The translations under genes and the position numbers were made by a program. DNA of 64,000 nucleotides, from NCBI RefSeq assembly GCF_000002985.6, contig NC_003279.8:13516001-13580000 (forward strand), written 5' to 3'. Numbering within the stretch: the stretch's first letter is position 1; every line of letters starts with the position of its first letter. This DNA is from Caenorhabditis elegans (taxonomy: Eukaryota; Nematoda; Chromadorea; Rhabditida; Rhabditidae). Under the pieces are notes generated by a model. The model was not told the DNA's origin. It saw only the letters and a program-made list of their open reading frames with translations, and made no database searches. Positions 21,135-35,400 of the stretch are shown one piece after another.

Positions 21135-24100
21135 TTAGGCATTTGCCACGTCATCATCATTGTCTTCGTCTGCGTCTTCTTCTTCTGTATGAACATCCAA
21201 AACTTCAAAATCATCATCGATTTTCACGTTGGCGGCGCCGATGTCATCGAATTCTGTAAAATAAGTAGATTTTTGGGTGAGGCTCAGAGACTACAAACTA
21301 CAAAAAATTTGAAAAATTCAAAATTTTCAGAGAAATATTAGGCACAAACATTACGGAAACTACAAACTACAAGAGAAAAAAATTCGAATTTTAGACTAAA
21401 AACTACAAAAAAAATTAAATTTAAAAGTTAGGCTACAAACTATAAACTACAATTAAGCTATTTCGCAATTTAAATATCAACTTCCATATCGGGACTTCAA
21501 ACTACAAACTACAAATCGAGAATTTTTGAAGTCTAGATTTCAAACTAAACTTGACTACAAACTATAAACTACACTTCTCATTATTTATTTAAAATCTAAG
21601 GTTGATTATTTATTAACAACAAACTAAAAACTACAAACTACAAACTATAAACTACACAAACCGACATATTCCAAATACTCACACATGCTATATATTTTCG
21701 AAATTCAATGCTAATAAATAAATACACTATAGGCTATAAACTACAGACTACAAACTACAAGCTCTAAAATAGAAGCTATAAACTACAAAGACTACAGACT
21801 ACAAAAACTACAAACTACAAACTATAAACTACACAAGCCGACATTTTCCAAATACTCACATGCTATATATATATATATATATATTTTTGTAATTTAATAC
21901 TAATAAATAAATACACTACAAGCTTTAAACTAGAAACTACAAAGACTACAAAAACTACAAACTACACACCCTTCATCTCAATCTTCATCGAAACGCCAGT
22001 GTATGGTTCGAATTTTGGCAAATACTTGGGCCGCCGCTGCAAAAACTCGAACATGGGCGGTTGGGAGGCAGGCAATGTGGTTTTTTGAAGGGTCTCGCAC
22101 AGATTTTCAAACTCGTCACGTGTCTCACAAAACATTGCCAACGCGAGTGAAGGATCCACATTCTCATACTCAATCCATAACATCATTTGACAATGATACG
22201 TGGAATCATCCATTTTCGTGTAAACGTCTGCGGTTTGAGATGGTAATGGAACAAGTTCTTCCAAATGACTGAAGCCTACGTCATCGGTGGTGGCCGTGGA
22301 ATCTTTTTCTGCATACATTTTGGCCGTCGATTCAGTTTTTGGCCGGCAATAGTGAGGATCCAGATAGAAAAGTTTCGAACCAGACATTCCAACAAAGTAT
22401 AGAGCATGATTTGGTCGACCACCGATAATTCCGACGCATTGTGGGATTTTAAAGAATTCTTGAATTGCTGATAAATAGCATGGATTGATCGTGGTGAGAC
22501 CCAAACGTAGGGGAATCATTAGGAGAAGGGGACGCCATTCGGGGATTATATTGCCTGGGGAGAGGGAGAGACGGTTTTTGTCGACGAGGCCGTTTTCTGA
22601 AAAAAAGAGTTAATGGTTAATGGTAAATTCGAAAAAAAAAATTTTTTTGGAAAAAATGGCGAAAAACTAAACAAGAAGTATTTTTGAAAACATTAAAAAA
22701 AATTACATCCCCATAAAATTTTTTTGATGATGTTTCGATTTTCCATTTTTTTTTAACAAAAAACCACATGTCTGACGTTTTTTAAAAAAAATCAGACGTT
22801 TTTTGAAAAAATCTCATATTTTTCCGATTTTCTGATGAAAAAATCGAAAAAATTAGGATTTTACCGTAAAATATCTGAAACAGATTAAAAAATTTAAAAA
22901 ATTTAATCTGTTTCAGATATTTTACGGTAAAATCCAAATTTTTTCGATTTTTTCTTCTGAAAATCGGAAAAATATGAGATTTTTCCAAAAAACGTCTGAT
23001 TTTTTTAAAAAACGTCAGACATGTGGTTTTTTGTTAAAAAAAAATGGAAAATCGAAACATCATCAAAAAAATTTTATGGGGATGTAATTTTTTTTTATGT
23101 TTTCAAAAATACTTCTTGTTTAGTTTTTTCAGAAAATTATCCAGAAAACCTCCAAAACATGACGTTTTAGATCTATTTGTTGGATTTTTATTTAATACGA
23201 GGCGTGAGAAAAATTTTTTTTTAAAAATAAACCTAGCATTTTCGACTTTCGAGAGTTACTAGGCCCTTTTTTTAATTTTTATTTTTTGGAAAAAATGGCG
23301 AATTTTTCAACTGTTTCAGATATTTTGCTGCAAAATCCAATTTGTTTCGATTTTTTCACCTAAAAATTCGAAAAATACAGGCATTTTCAAAAAACGTCTG
23401 ATTTTTTACCGAAAATCGAAAAATTAAATTTTTTCGAGAAATACAATCATTTTAGTTGGTTTTTTGTGGACGAGGCTATTTTCTGAAAGATTAGGGAAGT
23501 TTTGACTGATTTTTCAGCAAAAATTATGCTTTTTAACCATTTTTTAGGGAAAAACTAAAAAATCATCAAAAAATTTTATGGGGATGTAATTTTTTTAGCG
23601 TTGTAATAAATACTTCTTGTTTAGTTTTTTCCAGAAAACCTCGAAAATATGATGTTTTAGGTTTATTTTTTGGATTTTCTTCATGACGAGGCGTAAAATT
23701 ATTATTTTTAAAATAAACGTTACTAAAAATCGAAAAAAAAACTCTGAAAATCATCCAGAAATTGAAAAAAAAAATTTTAATTTTTTCTCTTGTCCCCTAA
23801 CAATAAATACCAGATTTTGAGAGGAATTTTTAAAAAATTAAAGAAAATTTTTTGGAGACATTTTTTCAGCTTTTTGTTTTTTTTTCAAAAATTATTTTCA
23901 GATGAATCTAAAATATTTTCAAAGTATTTTTTGGTTTATTCAAAAATAAACCATTGAAAAAAAGGCCCTTTTCCGATAAAATCTAATTTTTTTAAAGAAA
24001 TTTTCGATTTTATACGGTTTTTCGGGATTTTTTTTTTAGAGAAATGCGTATATTTTTAGATTTTTCGGTTTTTTAAAAAAGAAAATCGAAAAAGGAAATT

Positions 24101-24714
24101 TTTTAGCGATATTTGGCATTATTTTAATCCAAAAATTTGAATTTAATTTTTTAAAGAAATTTTTTGGTTTTTTTTCTAAGAAAACAAAACAAAAATGTCA
24201 GCTAAAATTTCTGATAATTTTTAGATTTTTTTTTTGCATTAAAATTTATATTTTCCTTGATTTTCCGCACACATTTTCTATAATTTTAAAAAAGTTGTAG
24301 CACTTTGTAGTTTGTAGTCCCTTCTTACCCATAATAAGTTTAACAGCATCTTCACTTGGATATGATGTTGCCATTGTAATAGCATCCTCTTTCACAAGAA
24401 TATTATCAAGTGCCACGTGGACGGCGATATTCGACCAATCATCGAAAATTGTGAGCTTCTTCATTACTTGAGCCGCCGTATTTGGTCCAAACCATTTTGA
24501 GACTTCTTTTCCTTCAGTAACACCCATTTGAGCTGGAAATTGTGTAGTTTGTAGTGGAAGAAAATGATAAAATTTATTATTGAAAATTTTTTTACTCCTA
24601 TAATTGAAAATTTGATCAAAAATTCGCAAAATTTGATGGAAAATTCGTCGAGTGAGGCTAAAAAGTTGTAGTTTGTAGTCTCAGCCTCAACCAATGCAGT
24701 AGGTTGAGGCTAAG

Positions 24715-24772
<58 letters not shown>

Positions 24773-26395
24773 GATTTTTTAACTAAAATTTTACTCTAAC
24801 AATTGAAATGTTGATCAAAAATTTGCAAAATTTAATTAAAAATTCAAAAAATGTGATGAAAAATGCATTGGGTGAGGCTAAAAAGTTGTAGTTTGTAGTC
24901 TTAGCCTCAACCGATTCATTTGGTAGAGGCTAAACCAATTTTGTAGTCTGTAGTGGACGAAAATACAAAATTAATGCAGTTTTCAAACATTTTTGCTTTT
25001 TTAAATTCAAATTTTACTCTAATAATTGAAATTTAGATCAAAAATTCGCAAAATTTGATGGAAAATTCCTCAGAAATCGCAAATTTTATTTGGGTGAGGC
25101 TAAAAAGTTGTAGTTTGTAGCCTGTGGCGCCTCAACCAATTTCGATAGGGTTTTTAACGATTTTCTCCTAATTTTTCAGTAATTTTCCGCATACCAATTT
25201 GATGAATCGAGTAAAGCGCGTCTTTTTCGTCGAAAAACATTTGTAAAATCTTTTCATAAATCTCTGAAGTCTTCTCAATATCCCATTCAAAATGGCGTCC
25301 AATGTGACGGCGAAGGAGTACTTCTCCGAGAAGCATCTGCAATTTTCGGGCGATTTTTTTCGAAGAAAAATGTAATTTTTAATCCAACCTGTGCGCATCT
25401 CAGCATGCAACCCCATCCTTGATCCGTGCTAGGGCCTGTGCCACCTGGAAATTTGAATTTTTCAGTGCAAATATTAATTTTTAGTGTTTTTTCAACCCCA
25501 ATTTTTCCTTTTCCCACATAAAAATAGACTGAAAACCAAAAAAAACCTAATTTTCGACCGAAAATCCATTAAAATATAGACTTTTGCCCTTGGTTGAGGC
25601 TCAGCTCGGTTTGTAGTTTGTAGTCTCTGAGCCTCACCATTTTCCGTGAATTTTATGGCAAAAAATTACTAATTTTTTGATATATTTAAAAGTTACGGGT
25701 TTTTTTTTTCAGAAAAAGACACCGAAATATCAGGAAAATTAACACAAAATCAGAAATTTGAGAAAAATTCATTAAAATATGCGTTTTTTGCCACGTGGAT
25801 TTTTTGGTTGAGGCTCAAACAAGTTTGTAGTTTGTAGTCTCTGAGCCTCACCATTTTCCCTGAATTTTATGACGAGAATGACTAATTTTTTGATATATTT
25901 AAAAGTTACGGGTTTTTTTTTCAGAAAAAGACACCGAAATATCAGGAAAATTAACAAAAAATCAGAAATTTGAGAAAAATTCACTAAAATATGCGTTTTT
26001 TGCCACGATTTTTGCCAATTTCTTGTTTTTTTATCGATAAACCTACCAATTGGGGAGAAATCTCTGCGATAAGTGAACCAAAATCTCGATGTGACGTACT
26101 TTTTCATTGCCTCGATTCCTAAAATTCAATAACTCTAAGAAATTTCAAATTTCCCGCTTAAAAACCAACCATCTTCCTTTGAAATCTCCTTTCCGAGCGC
26201 AAAAATCGGGAAATTATCGATAGAAATTCGCTCAAAAGATTCACAAAAAGGCGGCTCAAATGTCAATGAGGTTTCCACAATTCCGACGCCTTGTTTCAGA
26301 ATTTCTTCGGTCATTTTGTCGACGACGGGAAGCTGCTCGAAATATTGCAAAATTCGGCTGAAATTGCTGTACGCCAACGGTAAAATCGATAACAT
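21135..26395 (-). CDS. atg-4.1: ATG4-type autophagy cysteine protease
   Basis: Processes the C-terminus of Atg8/LGG proteins and removes them from lipid, in the cytosol. Exons 26170-26395, 26047-26118, 25389-25444, 25195-25336, 24329-24532, 21970-22596 and 21135-21253 join in phase to 481 residues. Catalytic Cys112 lies in D-Q-G-W-G-C-M-L-R-C; the partner Asp313 and His315 lie in Y-L-D-P-H after G-G-R-P-N-H-A-L-Y. The last exon is very acidic and holds D-D-D-F-E-V-L (F458-L461), a C-terminal LIR motif as in human ATG4B. The start at 26393-26395 is my choice; an upstream non-ATG extension is open. Intron 5 (22597-24328) holds a large foldback. The exon-6 donor (GTGTGT) runs straight into a TGTAGTTTGTAG core. 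Confidence 0.92.
21270..21969. repeat. tandem core-only repeats in the last atg-4.1 intron
   Basis: The intron is largely made of ACTACAAACTACAAACTATA variants without the 12-mer, in two similar blocks (about 21590-21700 and 21770-21870) that share the words CAAATACTCACA and TGCTATATAT. A short TA run lies at 21865-21885. Confidence 0.85.
22661..23131. repeat. near-perfect 470-bp palindrome in atg-4.1 intron 5
   Basis: TTACATCCCCATAAAATTTT at 22705 is inverted at 23070, and the arms pair down to a centre near 22895 (CAGATTAAAAAATTTAAAAA). A partial single-arm copy lies at 23570-23640. The pre-mRNA would form a long duplex. No coding. Confidence 0.88.
24640..25145. repeat. cassettes plus TA microsatellite in atg-4.1 intron 4
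   Basis: Three similar roughly 180-bp units, each with GTGAGGCTAAAAAGTTGTAG and the core, lie near 24650, 24870 and 25095. Between the first two is a perfect (TA)n run at about 24715-24771. Matching flanking sequence shows local tandem duplication. Confidence 0.85.
25580..26030. repeat. duplicated cassette block in atg-4.1 intron 2
   Basis: Two copies of about 220 bp (near 25585-25795 and 25800-26010) share GGTTGAGGCTCA, the core and GAGCCTCACCATTTTCC, then GATATATTTAAAAGTTACGG and CACCGAAATATCAGG. A recent direct duplication of a cassette with its flanks. Confidence 0.88.
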
Positions 26396-27387
26396 GTGAG
26401 ACGAAGAGACGAAGGGGTTGTGTGGCGGATGGAAGAGGTGTTTGCAGACACTGTGAATGGAGGCAGTCAAGATAATATGAAATTATAAGGGGTCAGAGGA
26501 TTGCTCACGGGAATATCCCCGGTGGGAATGAGCAAGAACAATCAATATTTACTTTTAATCGAATTTTCTCGAAAAATTGTTATTTTTTAACACAAAATTG
26601 CGAAATTCTAGTGTAAATTTAGATTTTAAACACAATTTTCGATTAGTTTGGGTAAAAGTAATGTTAAATAGCTTTTTTGTGCAAAATTATCAAAAATGTT
26701 TTTAAAAATCAATAAACTGATCCGTGGCAGGACCCGAAATAAATTTCGAGCAATGCGCCTTAAAATGTTACTGTAGCTTTGGTTTTGGTGAATTTTTAAT
26801 TCTAAACGTTGAAAATTGGCTAAACAATTGATGATAATGAAAATTTTACAAATTTTTCGGTTTAATAATCAGAAAAATCAATTATTTCTTGCTTATCAGT
26901 TGACATTTCCACCAGAAAACTGCTGAAATTGCAAAAACCTGCAAGTCGTTCTAAAACCCGCTTACTAATTTTTGCTATGCGCCTTTAAAAGTTACGGTAC
27001 GTTTTTACGGACATTTTTTATTTAATTTTTTTTTTCAATTTTTGCAATTCATTTTTCAAATAAGTTATTAATTTAAATTATTTATTTTCATTAAAATTTT
27101 TTTTACAAAATCGATACAAAGAGATCGGCGATAAGTTTAGGCGGAATTTTTTTAAAGGAAAAACGTCAAATTTATCAATAAAAAGCTTTAGACGATATGA
27201 GGACAGGGTGTGTGTTGAGAGAAAAGAAAAATTGGAAAAAATATATAAATAAAGTCTCTGCTTAGAAATTTAATTGGGAAAAAATCACTAAAAATTAAGG
27301 AAAAAAAGGAAAAAAAACGAGGGATTATTATGCAAAATCATAAAATTCTATCTATTTCATTTTGTTAGAAGACCTTAAAATCGATAA
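26396..27387. other. gap between aex-6 3' end and atg-4.1 5' end
   Basis: Same-strand genes about 1 kb apart, too far for a typical operon. Short dispersed words such as TTCGAGCAATGCGCC and GTTACTGTAGCTTTGG at 26740-26785 recur near 30500 in inverted form. The promoter of atg-4.1 must lie here, but I see no recognisable element. Otherwise AT-rich with no gene. Confidence 0.6.
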
Positions 27388-29193
<1,806 letters not shown>

Positions 29194-29249
29194 TTAATAT
29201 CATTTTTCAGAGCAAAAAAAATTGAGAAAAACGGACAAAAACATGTGTT

Positions 29250-30035
29250 AAAAGTTGGTTGAGGCTCAGGCTACAAACTACAAAAATCGTGAGCCTCAAC
29301 CTAATTAGTTGGTTGAGGCTAAACTAGATTTGTAGTTTGTAGTGTGAAGCCTCAACCAATTTCCAATTTGTATAATACAAAAAGTGTAAAAACTTGTAAA
29401 AATTTTAGTGAGGCTGAAACTACAAACTACAAGTATCCTGAGCCTCAACCAATTTCGTTGTTTGAGGCTAAACTTAGAATTGTAGTTTGTAGTGTGAAGC
29501 CTCAACCAAATTTAAATTTATTTTGTAAATAGCATGTAGCTTGTAAAAATTTTGGTGAGGTTTACACTACGAACTACAATAATCCTGAGCCTCAACCAAT
29601 TTCTTTGGTTGAGGCTAAACTAGAATTGTAGTTTGTAGTGTGGAGCCTCAACCAAATTTAAATTTATTTTGTAAATAGCATGTAGCTTGTAAAAATTTTG
29701 GTGAGGCTGAAACTACAAACTACAAGTATCCTGAGCCTCAACCAAATTAGTTGGTTGAGGCTAAACTAGATTTGTAGTTTGTAGTGTGGAGCCTCAACCA
29801 AATTTAAATTTATTTTGTAAATAGCATGTAGCTTGTAAAAATTTTGGTGAGGCTGAAACTACAAACTACAAGTATCCTGAGCCTCAACCAAATTAGTTGG
29901 TTGAGGCTAAACTAGATTTGTAGTTTGTAGTGTGGAGCCTCAACCAAATTTAAATTTATTTTGTAAATAGCATGTTGCTTGTAAAAATTTTGGTGAAGCT
30001 TACACTACAAACTACAATAATCCTGAGCCTCACTC
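29250..30035. repeat. 146-bp tandem array of pairing-centre cassettes
   Basis: Upstream of aex-6. The word TTTTGTAAATAGCATGTAGC starts at about 29521, 29667, 29813 and 29959, an exact 146-bp step. Each unit holds two opposed composite cassettes: GGTGAGGCTGAAACTACAAA with inverted 12-mer, then GTTGGTTGAGGCTAAACTAG with core and inverted 12-mer. A related, more diverged unit precedes it at 29260-29510. Confidence 0.93.
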
Positions 30036-31259
30036 AAGGTTCGCAACAAAAAAGGGAAAGTCAAGCGGCTCTTTTCGCCAAATTTCTAGACATCTCTGTG
30101 ACTAATTCGATTCATCAGGAAGAGAAATGGGAAAATGAGAGAGTGTGTGAGCAGGAGAGGTTAAAAAGAAAAAGAATATGGAAATGTCAGGTGACAATGT
30201 ATATGTACTTATTATTATAGTATACTAATTTATAATTATAATGCTGAAATCAAAAAAAAGTGCAATGCACTTTTCGGCTACAAACTACAGTAATTAAAAG
30301 ATGTTGTAGTTTGTAGTCAGCTTAATTAAATAAAAACTCGGCTTTTAAAAACTTTTTAAAAATCGTATGAGTAGGATTTTATTTGTGAGAAAAAACTTTA
30401 AAAAATGTATTTAATAAAATGGAAAAAGACTACAAACTACATATTTTTCTAGCCTCAGCCATATCAAAATAAATTTGAATTTTTTGGGTCCCGAAACGTA
30501 TTTCGTGCGCCTTTAAAGAGTACTGTAGCTTCGGTTGCTGCCGGCTGCCGGATTTTCGAAAAATGTTCATAGTTTTTATAACGATTTTCTGAAATTTAGA
30601 TGCTTTTATTAAAATTACAGTACTCTTTAAAGGTTCACATTTTTTCAAATTTATCGAAAATTTGTCGTCGTGTCGAGACCGGGTACCGTATCAAAAATTT
30701 CCGAGAATGCGTTTCGAACAACATATTTGACGCGCAAAACGCCAAAACTACAGTAATTCTTTAAATCACTACTGTAGTGTCGATTTACGGGGCTAAATAA
30801 AAATTCATCGGGCGCCACGTGGTGTCAGAGTGTGTCTCATTTTGGTTTGATCTACGTAGATCTACAAAAAATGCGGGAATTCTAAACTGAATTTGCATGG
30901 TTTAGAACGTGCTGACGTCACATTGGGGGAATTTTCCCGCATTTTTTGTAGATCAAACTGTAATGGGACAGCCCGTAAATCGACACTGTAGTTTTTTTTT
31001 GTATATAGCGTTAAATGTTGTTTCTAAAGAATTTTGTGTTCCGAAGCGACTACAAACTACAAAACCTAGCCTCACCAAAATCAAAATTTTTTTTTGCATT
31101 TTGCATTAAAAAACAAATTGTCATTTCGAGACCGGGTACCGTAATTTTGACGCAAAAAATTATAAATTCGGGTAATAATGAAACAACAAACTACAAAACC
31201 TGGGCTTAGCCTCACCAAAATCAAAAATTGAGCAAAAAACCCGGAAAAAAGCGGGAAAA
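30036..31259. other. repeat-rich upstream region of aex-6
   Basis: 30480-30640 has inverted words around AAAGAGTACTGTAG. 30655-30800 and 31120-31150 carry CGAGACCGGGTACCGTA and TTTGACGCGCAAAA, dispersed element words. 30820-30985 is a small palindrome with TTGATCTACGTAGATC and TTTTTTGTAGATCAAACTGT; a relative lies at 48970-49105. Cassette cores occur at 31040 and 31180. No gene is seen. Confidence 0.7.
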
Positions 31260-31625
31260 TTGAGAGCAGCAGCAACGACTACTACTACTCTCTCCCTCTC
31301 TCATAAAGTAGTAGTCGGGGGGCTCCGTGAGCTTCAGAGAGAGAGAGAGTCGCCACACGTTATCGATTCCCCCTCCGCCGCCGCCGCAGTCGCCTTCCAA
31401 AAAAAGAGCACTAGCGCCACGGAGCACACGCTTTCTCCAATTTCTTCTCCTTCTAGAGAGAGAGCAGCAGCCAGTGAGCTTCTCCTTCTTGATTATTTAG
31501 CATTTTTCTCTGCGTCTCTCTTCTCTCTCTCTCGTTTCCTGCTTTTTTCTGGAAGAGAAGCGAGAATTTCGAAAATGGAGGGGGGGGGCGCCGGCTCGAA
31601 GCGGTGGGGGGAATAATTTATTTGG
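31260..31625. promoter_or_regulatory. GC- and CT/GA-rich block, candidate promoter of aex-6
   Basis: An unusually GC-rich 360 bp in AT-rich surroundings, with CTCTCTCCCTCTCTC, AGAGAGAGAGAGAG and CCGCCGCCGCCGCAG. A 40-bp inverted pair (GACTACTACTAC...GTAGTAGTC) starts it. Long CT/GA runs of this type mark many C. elegans promoters. It is 2.1 kb upstream of the aex-6 ATG. The 118-residue plus-strand frame over it is low-complexity Ser/Arg/Ala and I do not accept it as a gene. Confidence 0.4.
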
Positions 31626-32471
31626 AATCTCTCTTTTTCTTAGGATGTGAAAAATCGAAAAATCCCCGTTTTTTTTTTTGGGAGAAGATGAAGAGAGGGG
31701 GCTAAATTGCTAGTTTTACCAATTTTTAATTTAGGTGGAAAAATTCAAAAAGATAGGAGTGAAAAGTCAATTTTTTTTTTCAAATTTTAAGAGAATTTTC
31801 GAATTTTTTTGAGAAAAATTTAACTTTCAAATTTTTTGTGAAATTTTTTTTTTTTTAGAAACACTTTTTTTGTTTTTTGAAAGGGGTTAAATTGCTATTT
31901 TCCAAAAAAAAAAATTGGAACGGAAAAAACAAATAAAATAATAAATTAAGGGCTTAAAAATTAGAAACGGAAGTTTTTTTTTCAAAAAAAGTTCCAAAAT
32001 TTTTGAATTTTTCAAAAAAAAAATTGGAATTTAAATTCAAAAAAAAATTCAAATTTCACGTGGATTTTTGAAAATTATGGGAAACCTCTTTTTCTAGTTT
32101 TGGGGGTGTTTTAGGAGAGGGAAATGGGGTACTACAAACTACAATTTCGATCAAAATTTCAGTGATATAATAGCTTTAACGGTCGTAAAATTTTACAAAA
32201 AAAAACCGGGGAAGGGGGAAACAGAAATATAATAATCGATAATTTATCAATATGGAGAGGAGAGGGGAAAGAAAAGAACAAGGCAATAAACAATACGAAA
32301 CCGTGTGTGAAACAAAAAAGAAAACCAATAATTAGAAAATTGATATAAATGGGAAAAATGTGTGTGTGGCCGAGAAAATGAAAAAGTTCGGCCACCAAAA
32401 AAACGGGGAAGAAGCTATGGGGAAGGGAAAATTAGAAACAAAACAAAAAAACATGAAAAACGTGTGAATAT
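31626..32471. other. AT-rich gap downstream of glp-4
   Basis: Mostly homopolymer A and T runs, with one inverted core at 32133 and a GTGGCCGAG...CTTTTTCATTTTC-like hairpin at 32365-32400. The 3' UTR of glp-4 must extend into it, but I see no clear AATAAA on the minus strand close to the stop. Confidence 0.55.
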
Positions 32472-35400
32472 TTAGTTGAGAGCCTTGAGTTGTGCAATCG
32501 CCGCAGTGATGTTTTCGATTTCCTTCTCCAGGGTTGCTTTCTGGAAAATAATTTGTAGTTTGTAGCCTCTAGCCTCACATAACTTCATAATGATAAAAAT
32601 TGTATTTTTTTTTCGAGTTTTTCGATTTTTTGGGTTTTTATTCCGAAATAATCGAAAAATCAAACATTTCCATTTTTTTTAAAAGAAATATTAAAATTTT
32701 TGATTTTCGAGAAAAAAATTTAAGCTATTTTTCGAATTTTTTTTTGAAGAACAAAATTGATTTCGGTTTTAAAAAAATTCGGGTTTTTTCGGAAAAAATC
32801 GAAAAATTAAAAAAACAATGTTTTTTTTCAATTTTTCTAGTTTTTAACATAAATAACCAAAAAAAATCCAAAAATTTTCAATTTTCTCATTTTCCTGCGT
32901 GTTTTTCAAAAGAAATTGTCGATTAAAAATTTTTTTAAACGATTTTTACAGGCTTTATTCAATTTAAAAATTTTTCCAGAAGATCGATTTTTTGGTTTTT
33001 TTTTAATTTGGAAATAGTCCAAAAATCAGAAAAATCTATTTTTTTTCAATTTTTTCGGACACAATTTTCAAAAATTCAGACTTTTTTGTTCCGAAATAAT
33101 TAAAGAAATACGATTTTTAAATGAAAAAAATAGCTTTTTTTTTTTTGGTTTTTTCAGAAATAATGTATTTTTAAACCAAAATAGACGAAACATCAGAAAA
33201 TTTCGTTCAGAAATAACAGAGATTTTGCGAGAAAATAGAGGAATCAAATTTTTTTTTGAAACTCAGAGAAAAATTTAATTTATCGAAAAAAAAAATTTTA
33301 GTTTGTGATTTGTAGTCTCTACTTTATTCAAACTGAAATTTTTTTTTAATTTTAAATTATCGTTCGTTTGTTGTAATCAGAAATAGCCAAAAATTTGGTT
33401 TTTCTTGGAAAAATTTAAAAAAAAATCGAAAATTTCTGATTTTTCCGTTTTCTGGGTTTTTTTCTAGAAAAAAAAGGTCGAAAAATCAGCAATTTTCGAT
33501 TTTTTTTTAAATTTACATGTTTTTTTCGGAAATAATCGCAAATTTTCTATTTTTCCAGAAACAATTTTAAAAAAAACATTTTTTTTCGGTTTTTTTCAGA
33601 GAAAATCAGAACTTTCGATTTTTTTCAAAAAATTTTAAAGTAATTTTTCAAAACTTTTGTGTATCAACGGAAAATCGAAAAGTGTAAATTTTTCAACAAA
33701 AAAAAATTCTATTTTGTAGTTTGTAGTGTGATGAACAAACCTTTTCCTGATCCAGAGCACGAATATCAACTGGAACTTTTTGCTCATAATCAGCACTCGA
33801 TTGAATATCTCCAATCTTTTTCACAGAAATCTGATTCTTTTGCAATTTGGCTCCGAGCTTTTCGATTTCTTTTGGAACATCGATAATTCCAGTCAAATTG
33901 ATGTATACTTGACAACGTCCTCCACAAGCAATATGTGCAGAACCTTTTTCAATTTTATCGGATTCACATTTATTGAGAATTGAGACTTTTTCACTGAATG
34001 TTAAGGTGGTTATCACTGCAGATATATCATTGAGCATTGACTCGTCTTCTGGTGTTTCGGAGAGAATTTGCACTGAAAAATTAGAAAAATTCGTAGATTA
34101 TAGTACACTACAAACTATATATATATCTTCGTTTTGTCGCTCACTCACTTTTTCTCGAAAATTCAACAGATTTCAGACGATAAATACTTATCCACCATGA
34201 TACTACAAACTACATATTTAATGAAAAGCTGATTTTTTTTCTGTGTGGAATTTTTAGGAGATTTTCTCAAAAATTCACAATTTTTCGGCCACCGGCAGTG
34301 GAAAATTCATTTTTTTAAAGAAAAATATCCTAAACTTTTGTAAATTCCTTTTTATTAATTTTTATCGAAAAAAAAAATATTTTTGACTCGTCTTCTGGTG
34401 TTTCGGAGAGAATTTGCACTGAAAAATGAGAAAAATTCGTAAATTATAGTAGACTACAAACTATAAACGCCTATATATATATATATATATATAGATCTTG
34501 AAAAACTCGAAATTTTCACGAAACTACAAACTACAAATAGGCTAACTATTTGGGAGATTTCAGAAGATATTCGTACGTTTCTAAAGCCAAAATTCAAATT
34601 TTTCAATTGAAAATCCCCAAATTTGAAACTACAAACTACATACAATTGGGCTTCAGCTATGGCTGAATCCGAAAAAAAAATTACGTTTTTTCGCCGAAAA
34701 CGCAAAAAATAACTTTTTTTTAAAAAGAGTTTTTAGCGGTAATATTTTTCATTTTTTTTACCAAAATTTCTATTTAAAAAATAATTCAGACTGTGATTTT
34801 TTGGAAAAACTGTATAAAAATTTGAATTTTTACCGATTTTTCACTCACTTTTTCTCGAAAGAAGCAACGAAAAAACGTTTTTCGCCAAAAACACGTCCAG
34901 AACACTACAAACTACATAATTTACGAAAAGCTGCAGTTTTTTGCGAAATTTTGGATGTTTTTTGGAGATTTTCTCAAAAATTCAAAATTTTTCTCCCACT
35001 TGCTGTGGAAAATTCAGTTTCTTTTTAGGAAAAAAAGCAAACCTTTTGTAAATCCACGTGGTTTCTCTACACAAGAAAATTTTTTATATTTTTTTCAGAT
35101 TTTTTGAGGGAAACATTAATTTTTTGTGAAATTTTGGATGTTTTTTGGAGATTTTCTCAAAAATTCAAGATTTTTATGCTACGGGCGGTGGAAAATTCAA
35201 TTTTTTGGGGAAAAAAGCAAAACTTTTGTAAACGTGGTTTCTCTGAAGCGCAAGAGAATGCTAATTTTTTCAGATTTTTTCGGAAATTTTTTTTGAGAGA
35301 CTTTCTAAATTTTTTTGGCGAAAAAAAACGAAAACTGATTTTTTTTTCAAATTTTACAGGAATTAAAAAAAAGCAAATTTTTCAATGATTTTTTTAATTG

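Noticed and set aside
22003..22272. 89-residue plus-strand frame opposite atg-4.1
   Set aside because: Antisense shadow of the catalytic exon.
31260..31616. 118-residue plus-strand frame
   Set aside because: Low-complexity Ser/Ala/Arg from CT/GA and CCG repeats; no start context, splice sites or family resemblance.
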